Positions 1-7,756 of a stretch of 48,288 nucleotides of DNA are shown piece after piece (position 1 is the first letter of the stretch; each line of letters opens with the position of its first letter). The DNA is from an uncultured Phocaeicola sp. (GTDB lineage: Bacteria > Bacteroidota > Bacteroidia > Bacteroidales > Bacteroidaceae), in assembly GCA_944320605.1 (NCBI GenBank), contig CALUIE010000012.1, forward strand, positions 1 through 48,288. Reading direction: 5' to 3'. Made by a program: the position numbers and the translations under genes. The notes under the pieces are model-generated. The model made no database searches and was not told the origin of the DNA. It saw only the letters and a program-made list of their open reading frames with translations.

Positions 1-133
1 GAGGACGGCTAAGGAAATAATACTTTCCAGTACTTATCAGCTGGTATATCAATGCTGTTTTATCAACATAAATATAACCTTTCTTTCGTAAATCCTCAAA
101 ATTCTGTATGCCTATTGGATAAAGTTTACTCAT
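1..133 (-). CDS. AAA-ATPase-like / PD-(D/E)XK nuclease superfamily protein, N-terminal part only
   Basis: The reverse complement opens with ATG at 133 and stays open to the window edge, giving 44 residues. They include GIQNFEDLRKKGYIYVDKT followed by a segment ending YYFLSRP. This is the typical start of the large Bacteroidales family with an AAA-ATPase-like N-terminal domain (PF09820) and a C-terminal PD-(D/E)XK nuclease-like domain, usually about 500-600 residues. Its cellular role is not established. The ATPase Walker motif and the nuclease domain lie outside the window. A well-formed promoter is present just upstream at 161-191, so it is probably a separate transcription unit from the AraC gene. 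The family call rests on the N-terminal signature alone. Confidence 0.75.
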   Translation of the reverse strand, partial: MSKLYPIGIQNFEDLRKKGYIYVDKTALIYQLISTGKYYFLSRP

Positions 134-160
134 GACTGACTGTTTTTTATCATATAGATA

Positions 161-191
161 CAAAGATATTACAAACAAGATAAAGAGCAAA
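161..191 (-). promoter_or_regulatory. Bacteroidota-type promoter of the left-edge gene
   Basis: On the minus strand a TTTG box (plus-strand CAAA, 188-191) is followed after 19 nt by TATCTTTG (plus-strand CAAAGATA, 161-168). This fits the Bacteroidota sigma-70 consensus TTTG-N19-21-TAnnTTTG. Transcription would begin near 155, leaving a leader of about 20 nt before the ATG at 133. Confidence 0.65.
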
Positions 192-279
192 ATAAAGACA
201 CAGTTTTCAAACTCTTTTCAAGATCAAATCTATCTTTATATGAAAAAGACGATATAAGAAAAAACAGTGTTAAACCATA

Positions 280-1377
280 TTACAAATCAGAAGCAGAAAC
301 ATTGTTGCGTAAATAATCAGTAGGCAAGACACCTATATATTTTTTAAAACATCTTAAGGCTGTCTCGCGAGACCGAAAACCCACACTGAAGAAAGCATCT
401 TGAACATTATCTATCTTTCCTGTTTTTGCCATTTCAACAAATTCAGAGATTCGTCTGCGATTAATCATGTCAGAATAGTTTTTATAACCTGCTTCCTGAA
501 TGGCCTTGGATAAATAGCTCCTATTCGTATTAAGCATAGACGCCAATTCTATCAAATTCAAATCAGGATCTCTCCAAATCTGTTGTTCATCCATTAATTT
601 ATAAATCTGCTTTACAAGTGAACTATCTGTATCATCCTGAGTAATTAAATTATCAATAGATGGACTTATTGTTTCAACTTTTATCTGTTCTCTAATTTCT
701 TTCGAAACATTAAAGCGAACAAACAACTCATGGTATGTAACAGAAGTACATAAATATATATTTACCAATAAATGAATTTCACTGATAATCGAATTTCCTG
801 TAAGCATAAACATAATATACAGTGCACCGATCAATTGAATTTTTATAGAATAGGACAATATCCACCTATGGTAGGCACCACTTCGTGTATAATTATATGG
901 TATGTAAAACAACATTACGGTAAAAGGCAAGATGCCCAATAACAGTATTACCAATCTCAAAATGACATCAAATTCATCAATATGAAGCAAAAAATCTTCA
1001 AAAGACTTTAATTCGCGGCAATAAGGATGTATAATGGAAAGTAAAACAATTAATGACAAACCTGGTATTAAAACAAAATTCCTATATTTCTTTTTAAACC
1101 AATCGATGTTTATAACTCTGACAGGATATAAATAAAGCATTATAATCGCTAAAATCCCCCCCATAAGGTTATTCACAGGAAGAACAGAATAACCTGATGA
1201 ACGCGGAAAAAGTTCATCGGACAGCAAACGTAGAAAAAGTAATACTCCGGCTAGAATCCAAGTAAGAGACAAGTAACGACGTGAAAAATCTCCTCCATAC
1301 CTACGTAACCACAAATATATTCCACATAGAAAGTAAGCACAAATCGCCCAATTTAATATTATATTTAAAATATCCAT
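280..1377 (-). CDS. Membrane-anchored AraC-family transcriptional regulator
   Basis: The protein has 365 residues. The first roughly 215 residues form six or seven hydrophobic segments with short loops. A linker follows, then a C-terminal AraC/XylS double helix-turn-helix domain at about 260-355, with recognisable LIELASMLNTNRSYLSKAI and FFSVGFRSRETALRCFKKY blocks and the closing GVLPTDYLR. Regulators of this layout, an integral membrane sensor fused to an AraC domain, are common in Bacteroidales. Their ligands are mostly unknown. It is a single gene between the promoter of the left-edge gene and a long terminator belonging to the NCS2 gene. No target can be deduced. The roughly 220 bp upstream of its start is very AT-rich and shows no convincing two-box promoter. 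Confidence 0.85.
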   Translation of the reverse strand: MDILNIILNWAICAYFLCGIYLWLRRYGGDFSRRYLSLTWILAGVLLFLRLLSDELFPRSSGYSVLPVNNLMGGILAIIMLYLYPVRVINIDWFKKKYRNFVLIPGLSLIVLLSIIHPYCRELKSFEDFLLHIDEFDVILRLVILLLGILPFTVMLFYIPYNYTRSGAYHRWILSYSIKIQLIGALYIMFMLTGNSIISEIHLLVNIYLCTSVTYHELFVRFNVSKEIREQIKVETISPSIDNLITQDDTDSSLVKQIYKLMDEQQIWRDPDLNLIELASMLNTNRSYLSKAIQEAGYKNYSDMINRRRISEFVEMAKTGKIDNVQDAFFSVGFRSRETALRCFKKYIGVLPTDYLRNNVSASDL

Positions 1378-1595
1378 ATTTCTTTATTTTATACTTATAA
1401 TAACCTATTGATCTATTTTTTACTTACATTATTAAGTACAACAGACTTTTTCCTAATTATATTCAATACTGTTTTTTTATGGATTGTCAATATGTAAATA
1501 TAATCAGGCATAATATGTAACATTTTATAGATAACAGAACAAAGTTAATAAAAACTCTATAAAAATAACGCCATTATTCTTCTAATTATAAACCT

Positions 1596-1656
1596 ATTTA
1601 TATATCAACAAAAAAGGCGATGGAAATTCCACCGCCTTTTTTGTTGATATATAAAT
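1596..1656 (-). terminator. Long hairpin terminator after the NCS2 permease gene
   Basis: An almost perfect inverted repeat has arms at 1596-1619 and 1633-1656. It includes AAAAAAGGCG paired with CGCCTTTTTT, and a loop region in which TGGA can pair with TCCA. Because the arms contain A6 and T6 tracts, it can act as a terminator in both directions. It lies 10 bp beyond the stop codon of the minus-strand permease gene. Confidence 0.8.
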
Positions 1657-1666
1657 TAAGTAAACT

Positions 1667-2953
1667 CTATACAAAGAATTTCAATACAAATATCGCAGCC
1701 AGTATATACATTCCTATTGTAAGTTTCTTATACTTACCTGTAAGCAGGTTTATAAGAACATAACTTATCATACCGAGTACGATACCATCGGAAATACTAT
1801 ATGCGAGAGGCATAAAGATAATGCAGATAAATGCGGGAATGGCTTCCGAATAATCTGAGAAATTAACTTTCAGAACAGAAGACATCATCATCAGACCTAC
1901 AAGAATCAATACAGGTGCTGTGGCAGCTCCCGGAACTGAAAGGAAGAAAGGAGCGAAGAACAATGAAAGCAGGAAACAAACAGCTACAACAAACGAAGTA
2001 AGACCGCTTCTACCACCCTCGCCTACTCCTGAGGCACTTTCAACGAATGTAGTTATGGTACTTGTTCCAAGCATCGCACCTGCAGTAGTACCTATGGCGT
2101 CAACCATGAAAGCCTGTTTAAGATGAGGTATCTTGCCGTTCTTATCCATCATTCCGGCCTTTGTAGTCACACCTACCAATGTTCCGATAGTGTCGAACAT
2201 ATCCACAAACAAGAATGTGAATACCACTACAATCATTTCCTTTGTGAATATATTGTGCCATTCAAACTGCCAGAAGATAGGTTCTATTGATGGAGGTGTA
2301 CTGAAGATACCGTCGAATTTTGTGATACCCATAGGGATACCGATAAGTGTTGTGATAAGGATACCAAAAAGCAACGCACCTCTTACTCCCTTAACCAAAA
2401 GAAGTGAAGTAACCACCAGACCTATCATTCCAAGCAAAGCCGGTCCTGAAGTGATATTTCCCATGCTTATTAGTGTAGCATCATTATTTACAATAATTCC
2501 GGCATTCTGCAATCCAATGAAAGAGATAAACAAGCCTATACCGGCACCAATGGCATTTTTCAGTGTTACAGGTATTGCGTCAACTATCTTCTCACGCAAG
2601 TTTGTGACTGTCAATAATATGAAGATAAGACCTTCAATCAATACCGCAGTCAGGGCAAACTGCCATGTATATCCCATAGTGAGACACACTGTATAGGCAA
2701 AGAAAGCATTAAGCCCCATTCCCGGAGCTAGTCCGAATGGCAATTTTGCATAAAACGCCATCAATAACGTAGCGAAAGCAGAAGCAATGACTGTTGTCGT
2801 GAACAAGGCTCCCTTATCCATTCCCGTAGCACTAAGGATGTTTGGATTTACGGCAAGTATATATGCCATAGTAAGGAAAGTTGTGATACCTGCAAGTATC
2901 TCGGTACGCACGCGGGTTACATTCCTGTCGAATCCGAAAAGTTTTTCCAACAT
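1667..2953 (-). CDS. NCS2-family purine/nucleobase permease (AzgA/PbuG-like)
   Basis: This 428-residue inner-membrane transporter has about 12-14 hydrophobic segments and the features of the AzgA/GhxP branch of NCS2. These are the N-terminal ITTFLTMAYILAVNP, the PGMGLNAFFAYTV segment near residues 75-90, and the TTFVESASGVGEGGRSGLTS block near 300-320. This branch imports adenine, guanine or hypoxanthine by proton symport. The exact substrate cannot be read from sequence. The gene starts 14 bp after the stop of the upstream DUF5020 gene, so the two are probably co-transcribed. That gives a plausible outer-plus-inner-membrane route for nucleosides or nucleobases. A strong hairpin terminator follows. 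Confidence 0.9.
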   Translation of the reverse strand: MLEKLFGFDRNVTRVRTEILAGITTFLTMAYILAVNPNILSATGMDKGALFTTTVIASAFATLLMAFYAKLPFGLAPGMGLNAFFAYTVCLTMGYTWQFALTAVLIEGLIFILLTVTNLREKIVDAIPVTLKNAIGAGIGLFISFIGLQNAGIIVNNDATLISMGNITSGPALLGMIGLVVTSLLLVKGVRGALLFGILITTLIGIPMGITKFDGIFSTPPSIEPIFWQFEWHNIFTKEMIVVVFTFLFVDMFDTIGTLVGVTTKAGMMDKNGKIPHLKQAFMVDAIGTTAGAMLGTSTITTFVESASGVGEGGRSGLTSFVVAVCFLLSLFFAPFFLSVPGAATAPVLILVGLMMMSSVLKVNFSDYSEAIPAFICIIFMPLAYSISDGIVLGMISYVLINLLTGKYKKLTIGMYILAAIFVLKFFV

Positions 2954-2967
2954 GATTATTTATTTTT

Positions 2968-3666
2968 TTAGAATGACCATTTCATTGCCAAAGTAGGAAG
3001 CCAGTGCCATCCTTCCATCAAAGCAAAATTTGATGTAATTTCCCACTCTGTTCCAAAACTCAAATTAAAATCATCGTTCACATTCTCAAACTTATTAAGG
3101 TTGACCCAAAACTGAGGCTCTGCCATGAATACATAATCATGCCTGTTACCCTCTCCGTCAAAATGTCTTTCCCTCCAAAAATCAGCAAATCCAGTGAAAG
3201 ACAATTTACCTTTACAGAAGTGCAGATACCATGTTGCTGTCAACTGAAAATTGTTTGGAGATGAATTTTTCTGTATATATTTATACATAGGAGTAAATGT
3301 GAAACCTTTTGAGAAATCGTCATTGTTCCATGTATATGTAGCTCCGAAAAGATACGCATTGTTTATATAATTCAATCCACCGTTATACTCAACATGTATT
3401 GAATACGGTGGATTCCAAAATCTCAGTTCACGTGATATTTCCCAATATGCTCCCGCTACTCCTTCTTTAGTGTAATCCATATCTACGAAGAAAAATGTAC
3501 TACCCCATCTGTCAGGTTTGAACATTTCAACTGTAGTAGTCACTTTTGGCCTGGTGTCCAATGATTTATAAATAGAACTGCCGAAGTCATAATGCAACTG
3601 GATATTCTGCGCGCCCGCAATGACTGTTATCATACAAATGACGATTGATAAAAATAGTTTTTTCAT
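2968..3666 (-). CDS. DUF5020 family outer membrane protein (Tsx-like nucleoside channel relative)
   Basis: The protein has 232 residues with a clear signal peptide ending near AGAQ (residue 19). It then shows alternating aromatic-rich beta strands and finishes with the C-terminal aromatic WSF typical of outer membrane barrels. The DUF5020 family is related to the Tsx nucleoside-specific channel. It sits immediately upstream of, and in the same direction as, a purine permease gene, which supports a role in nucleoside or nucleobase passage across the outer membrane. That function is an inference from family and neighbour. A two-box promoter is visible upstream at 3709-3739. Confidence 0.8.
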   Translation of the reverse strand: MKKLFLSIVICMITVIAGAQNIQLHYDFGSSIYKSLDTRPKVTTTVEMFKPDRWGSTFFFVDMDYTKEGVAGAYWEISRELRFWNPPYSIHVEYNGGLNYINNAYLFGATYTWNNDDFSKGFTFTPMYKYIQKNSSPNNFQLTATWYLHFCKGKLSFTGFADFWRERHFDGEGNRHDYVFMAEPQFWVNLNKFENVNDDFNLSFGTEWEITSNFALMEGWHWLPTLAMKWSF

Positions 3667-3708
3667 TGTCTTTTTTAGTTTTTAATAATAGTTTATAAAA
3701 GTAAGGCG

Positions 3709-3739
3709 CAAAATTACACAAAAGTTAGCATATCACAAA
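3709..3739 (-). promoter_or_regulatory. Promoter of the DUF5020-NCS2 operon
   Basis: The minus strand carries TTTG (plus-strand CAAA, 3736-3739), 19 nt, then TAATTTTG (plus-strand CAAAATTA, 3709-3716), matching the Bacteroidota consensus. It overlaps the divergent promoter at 3725-3756. Confidence 0.65.
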
Positions 3740-3756
3740 AGAAGTAATTATCTTTG
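3725..3756 (+). promoter_or_regulatory. Promoter of the GH29-like gene
   Basis: TTAG (3725-3728, three of four matches to TTTG), 20 nt, then TATCTTTG (3749-3756). The start codon at 3782 lies about 20 nt beyond the expected transcription start. Confidence 0.6.
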
Positions 3757-3781
3757 CCTATCATTATATCATTATCCATTT

Positions 3782-5758
3782 ATGAAGATACGCGTCTTAT
3801 CCATATTATTTTCTTTATTGTTAATATACATAAACTGCATTTCCGCACAGGTTCCGGAAAATGCATTGAAAACCTGGCAAGACAATAAGTTGGCAATGCA
3901 AATCGTTTTCACAATACCACGAGACTATAAAGGAAATACCGCAAGGGAGTTCGACTATACCAAGTTCAATGCCGACTCCATAACGGAAATTGCCAAAGAT
4001 TTCGGGATGCGCACAATAATATCACCCGTAAAAGTGGGCAACATGTATTTATTCAACACCTCGACGGACAACAATTCGCTATACCGCAAATACAACGGCA
4101 GAGACTTCATAAAAGAGCTTGCCGAAGCGTGCAGAAAAAATGGAATACGTCTGGGATTACATATTTACAACACTGAAACACAAGACAGCAAATGCTATCC
4201 CGCCAACGACAAGCCGGACGGAAAAACAATAAAACAAATAACGGAACTGCTCACCGCATACGGCGATATATCAGAAATACACTTCGACTCCAATCCGATA
4301 TCACCCGAAACAAGCAAAGAACTGTATGAACTGGTACACAAACTACGCCCTGATTGCATGGTAAGCAACGGATGCCACGGGATGTATGACATCTGCGACC
4401 TTTCTACCTATAGTTACGATAAAGAGTTTATAGAATGCAATCGGCGTTATATATCAGTCATACACACTCCGCTTTTTATATTGAACGAAGGTGATGCTCA
4501 AAGCAGAGCAATATGGAACATACGTGAAATGTCAGAATCGGCATCCTGTGGAGGAGGATTTGTATTTCTCGTATTAATAGATAACGGGTACAGGCTCGAT
4601 TATTACAGAAAAGAAACAATCAGGCACATAGGAGCATGGCTGAAAAAAAACGGCGATGCCATATACGGTGCCGAACGCACGCCTTTCATTGAGGATTTCG
4701 ACTGGGGAACGGTAACAAGAAAGGGCAACATTCTTTACCTAATCTTGTCCGGCAAATACCCCGAAGACGGAAGGATAAAACTCTACATGCCAGAATACGA
4801 ACTTGAAAAGGCAGACGGCAAACTTGCCACCTGCATACAGAAAAACGGACTGATAGACATAGCAATACCGGCATCGGCATATAAAGGCAACAGCATAAAC
4901 GTGCTGACACTGACGTTCAAGCAAGATATAAAAGTACAATCGCCGGAACCCATAAGGGCTGTAAGCCTGAAACGCGACAATGCCATACCTTTGTACAGCA
5001 TTACAGGATTTGACCATAAGAGCACATATAAAAGTACCGTGAAATATTCATGGTATTTCGAGCAGCTAATGCTCAAACAGCTCGAACTGATATATACAGG
5101 GCAGGAAAAAGGGAAAAACATTGAGATAGAGCTTGACGGCAAGACTTATAACGTATGCCTGGATAAAGGAAAACCATCTGCACTAACTTCCACCGCCGGG
5201 ACAGTATGGGGAAAACAATACATCTGCGGTCCAGACAGCGGTATCTTACACAGTTTCCATGCACCACAAACTTTGAAGACAGACTTAGAAAATCCTCCGG
5301 TGAAAGAATGGAAAGAAACCGCCATCGGGAAACAGACTTTCGCGGCAAACGCAAATGAAACATATTATGTGATGCAAGACATTGAATCGCCCAAAGAGCA
5401 GGATATCATAGTGGAAGCCGGAGCCGGAAACGGTATTGAAATTTACTTGAACGGAGTGTCCATAATGAAACACCTGAATCCGTACGGATGTAAATTCAGG
5501 ACAGAAAAAGTCCTTCTGCCACTACAAAAAGGAAACAACCGGATAGTTATGAGAATATACAACAGGTTCGAGAAAAACATAAGCTACATGCTTCGTCAGG
5601 CTGAAGAACAGACTATATACAAACAGGATCTGACATTGCCGGAAATGAGCAAGAAGAAAAACCACAAACTCACCGTACGCCAATCCGGACTTTCTTCGGA
5701 ACATAACGATACGGAACTTTCAAACCTGCGTATCAGACTTAAAAGAATAGCACTATAA
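3782..5758 (+). CDS. GH29-like (alpha-L-fucosidase family) secreted protein
   Basis: The protein has 658 residues and a signal peptide ending near CISAQ. Residues about 25-310 resemble the alpha-L-fucosidase (GH29) barrel. The DFGMRTIISPVKVGNMYLF segment corresponds to the fucosidase region that normally reads as a histidine-containing hydrolase motif. ISEIHFDSN carries a possible nucleophile Asp, and the GAWLKKNGDAIYGAERTPF block is the characteristic end of the GH29 domain. The rest is probably beta-sandwich modules. Several usual GH29 positions look altered: FVFLVLIDNGYRLD stands where families have LLNIGPDADG. It may therefore be a divergent enzyme or an inactive binding relative. The product is likely periplasmic or surface-associated. 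serB follows 22 bp downstream on the same strand. Confidence 0.65.
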   Translation: MKIRVLSILFSLLLIYINCISAQVPENALKTWQDNKLAMQIVFTIPRDYKGNTAREFDYTKFNADSITEIAKDFGMRTIISPVKVGNMYLFNTSTDNNSLYRKYNGRDFIKELAEACRKNGIRLGLHIYNTETQDSKCYPANDKPDGKTIKQITELLTAYGDISEIHFDSNPISPETSKELYELVHKLRPDCMVSNGCHGMYDICDLSTYSYDKEFIECNRRYISVIHTPLFILNEGDAQSRAIWNIREMSESASCGGGFVFLVLIDNGYRLDYYRKETIRHIGAWLKKNGDAIYGAERTPFIEDFDWGTVTRKGNILYLILSGKYPEDGRIKLYMPEYELEKADGKLATCIQKNGLIDIAIPASAYKGNSINVLTLTFKQDIKVQSPEPIRAVSLKRDNAIPLYSITGFDHKSTYKSTVKYSWYFEQLMLKQLELIYTGQEKGKNIEIELDGKTYNVCLDKGKPSALTSTAGTVWGKQYICGPDSGILHSFHAPQTLKTDLENPPVKEWKETAIGKQTFAANANETYYVMQDIESPKEQDIIVEAGAGNGIEIYLNGVSIMKHLNPYGCKFRTEKVLLPLQKGNNRIVMRIYNRFEKNISYMLRQAEEQTIYKQDLTLPEMSKKKNHKLTVRQSGLSSEHNDTELSNLRIRLKRIAL

Positions 5759-5780
5759 CAACGAAACTTTGTAAAACATT

Positions 5781-7007
5781 ATGGATACCGAATTAACATT
5801 AATAAGAATAACAGGCATCGATCGGCCGGGGCTGACCGCATCTATTACAGAAATCCTATCCAGATACGATGTTACCATTCTGGATATCGGCCAGGCAGAC
5901 ATACATCAGACATTGTCGCTTGGGATACTATTCAAAAGCAAGGAAACAGAGTCGGGAAACATCATGAAAGAACTCCTTTTCAAGGCATCGGAACTCGGGG
6001 TAAACATAAGATTCTACCCGATATCCGTAGAAGAATACGAGAACTGGGTTTCCATGCAGGGAAAAAACAGGTACATAATCACCATATTGGGCAGAAAGCT
6101 TACTGCAAAACAGATTTCTGCAGCCACTAAGATTATAGCGGAACAAGGATTGAATATTGATTCCATAAAACGCCTTACAGGCAGGGTTCCGCTTGACGAA
6201 GAGAAAGCAAGCGTAAGGTCGTGCATAGAATTCTCTGTCAGAGGCACACCTAAAAACAAGGTTGAGATGCAGCGAAATCTTATGAAACTGAGCAGCGAAA
6301 TGGGAATGGACTTTTCGCTCCAGCTTGACAACATGTACCGCCGCATGAGAAGACTGATTTGTTTCGATATGGATTCTACACTGATCCAGACTGAATGTAT
6401 AGACGAACTGGCGGAACGTGCAGGAGTGGGCGAACAGGTCAAGGCCATAACAGAACGCGCAATGCGTGGTGAAATAGACTTCAAGGAAAGTTTCACAGAA
6501 AGAGTGGCACTGCTGAAAGGGCTTGACGAAAGCGTGATGAAAGAAATTGCCGAGAATCTGCCAATAACCGAGGGTGTGGAAAGACTCATGTTCGTACTGA
6601 AACATTACGGCTACAAGATAGCCATACTTTCCGGAGGATTCACCTATTTCGGCGAACACCTGAAAAGAAAATTCGGAATAGACTATGTTTATGCCAACGA
6701 GCTTGAGATAGAAAACGGAAAACTGACGGGAAGATATTTGGGCGAAATAGTTGACGGAAAGAGAAAGGCAGAACTCCTCAGACTGCTTGCACAGGTGGAG
6801 AAGGTTGATATCGCACAGACAATAGCTGTGGGCGACGGAGCAAATGACTTGCCTATGCTCTCTACTGCAGGACTTGGAATAGCGTTCCATGCCAAACCCA
6901 AAGTGGTGGAAAACGCGGAACAGTCCATCAATACAATAGGCCTGGACGGAGTGTTATATTTCCTCGGATTCAAAGACTCCTACTTGGACGAAAAAGGAAA
7001 ACTGTAA
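5781..7007 (+). CDS. serB: Phosphoserine phosphatase SerB with N-terminal ACT domains
   Basis: This 408-residue enzyme dephosphorylates O-phosphoserine in the last step of serine synthesis in the cytoplasm. Residues about 5-175 form two ACT-like regulatory domains (LTLIRITGIDRPGLTASI is the first). The HAD phosphatase domain begins at about 190, with the nucleophile motif FDMDST (Asp196, Asp198), motif II ILSGGFTYFG and motif III/IV GDGANDLPML (Asp352, Asp356). The order and length match the long SerB form found in Bacteroidota and mycobacteria. The ACT domains suggest feedback control by serine or another amino acid, which is inference. A hairpin with a T tract follows at 7034-7094. Confidence 0.93.
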   Translation: MDTELTLIRITGIDRPGLTASITEILSRYDVTILDIGQADIHQTLSLGILFKSKETESGNIMKELLFKASELGVNIRFYPISVEEYENWVSMQGKNRYIITILGRKLTAKQISAATKIIAEQGLNIDSIKRLTGRVPLDEEKASVRSCIEFSVRGTPKNKVEMQRNLMKLSSEMGMDFSLQLDNMYRRMRRLICFDMDSTLIQTECIDELAERAGVGEQVKAITERAMRGEIDFKESFTERVALLKGLDESVMKEIAENLPITEGVERLMFVLKHYGYKIAILSGGFTYFGEHLKRKFGIDYVYANELEIENGKLTGRYLGEIVDGKRKAELLRLLAQVEKVDIAQTIAVGDGANDLPMLSTAGLGIAFHAKPKVVENAEQSINTIGLDGVLYFLGFKDSYLDEKGKL

Positions 7008-7033
7008 AGGGAAATACCAACATAATATATCAG

Positions 7034-7094
7034 GAACCCACTCATGTATGAATTTTACTAAAACAGATTCAGACATGAGGGGGTTCTCATTTTT
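7034..7094 (+). terminator. Rho-independent terminator after serB
   Basis: Arms GAACCCACTCATGT (7034-7047) and ACATGAGGGGGTTC (7073-7086) pair over 14 bp with one mismatch and a 25-nt loop. A run of five T follows at 7090-7094. Confidence 0.75.
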
Positions 7095-7128
7095 ACGTTA
7101 TATTCATCAAAACGCCCCGACATTTTCC

Positions 7129-7216
7129 GGTGCCGACTATAGTGGGCTATGCTGCTGACTATAGTGAGCAATGCTGCCGACTATAGTGGGCAGTGGTGCC
7201 GACCATTGTCAGCACC
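7129..7216. repeat. Four tandem 22-bp imperfect repeats, each with dyad symmetry
   Basis: Units start at 7129, 7151, 7173 and 7195 with no spacer. Each unit consists of an 11-mer like GCTGCCGACTA followed by an 11-mer like TAGTGGGCAGT, which is nearly its reverse complement. Every unit is therefore an imperfect palindrome centred on ACTATAGT, with the fourth unit diverged at the centre. The array lies between the terminators of two convergent genes (serB and the TspO gene), so it is unlikely to be a promoter element for either. Confidence 0.85.
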
Positions 7217-7230
7217 CAAAAACAAAGAAT

Positions 7231-7275
7231 AAAAAATCCCGGAACAAGCCTTCAGAGCTGCTCCGGAACTTTTTT
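7231..7275. terminator. Bidirectional hairpin between serB and the TspO gene
   Basis: CCGGA (7239-7243) pairs with TCCGG (7262-7266), and an inner AGC can pair with GCT. An A6 tract on the left and a T6 tract on the right (7270-7275) allow termination in either direction. It lies 14 bp beyond the stop of the minus-strand TspO gene. Confidence 0.6.
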
Positions 7276-7288
7276 ATTAAAGAAATAA

Positions 7289-7744
7289 TCAATTATTAAT
7301 CAAGATATATCCGTTAAGATAAGTGGCAATAACCAACCACAATATATATGGTATAAACATATACAGCGATGGTTTGTCCTTCTTGCTTACAGACAGCATA
7401 AAACAAATGACAGAAGCGTCGAGAAGCAATATATCAACAAATCCCCACAAAGGCATACGCATGGTAAAGAACAATATGCTCCAAAGGAAATTAAAGACCA
7501 GCTGAACTACCCAAATGACTGCGCTTCGTTTGTCTCCGTTGTTCAATACCCTTCCAAACGAAAGTCCCATAAGCAGATATATTATTGACCACGCTATAGG
7601 GAACGCTATATTTGGCGGAGTCAAACCTGACTTGTTCAGGTGAGGATACCACTCCGTCATGGACTCTGTCTGAAGTTTGCTTGCCGCAAAACCTATGCCG
7701 AAGCAAAGCAATACAGGCCATACATAATTGATTATACGCTTCAT
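7289..7744 (-). CDS. TspO/MBR family tryptophan-rich sensory protein
   Basis: The protein has 151 residues and five predicted membrane helices. It carries the family signatures WYPHLNKSGLTPPNIAFPIAW near residues 31-51, the GLSFGRVL loop and the WVVQLVFNFLWSILFF segment. TspO proteins bind porphyrins and related hydrophobic ligands in the membrane, and their bacterial role is in tetrapyrrole or stress responses. Its start lies 12 bp after the stop of the glutamine synthetase gene on the same strand, so it is probably at the end of a dapL-glnN-tspO transcript, although no functional link is obvious. Confidence 0.9.
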   Translation of the reverse strand: MKRIINYVWPVLLCFGIGFAASKLQTESMTEWYPHLNKSGLTPPNIAFPIAWSIIYLLMGLSFGRVLNNGDKRSAVIWVVQLVFNFLWSILFFTMRMPLWGFVDILLLDASVICFMLSVSKKDKPSLYMFIPYILWLVIATYLNGYILINN

Positions 7745-7756
7745 AATTTTAAGTTT

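Noticed and set aside
5928-6890. Long open frame on the minus strand opposite serB
   Set aside because: It overlaps the SerB domains entirely and shows no family signature or initiation context.
7129-7216. CRISPR array
   Set aside because: Units are contiguous 22-bp repeats with no unique spacers and there are no cas genes.
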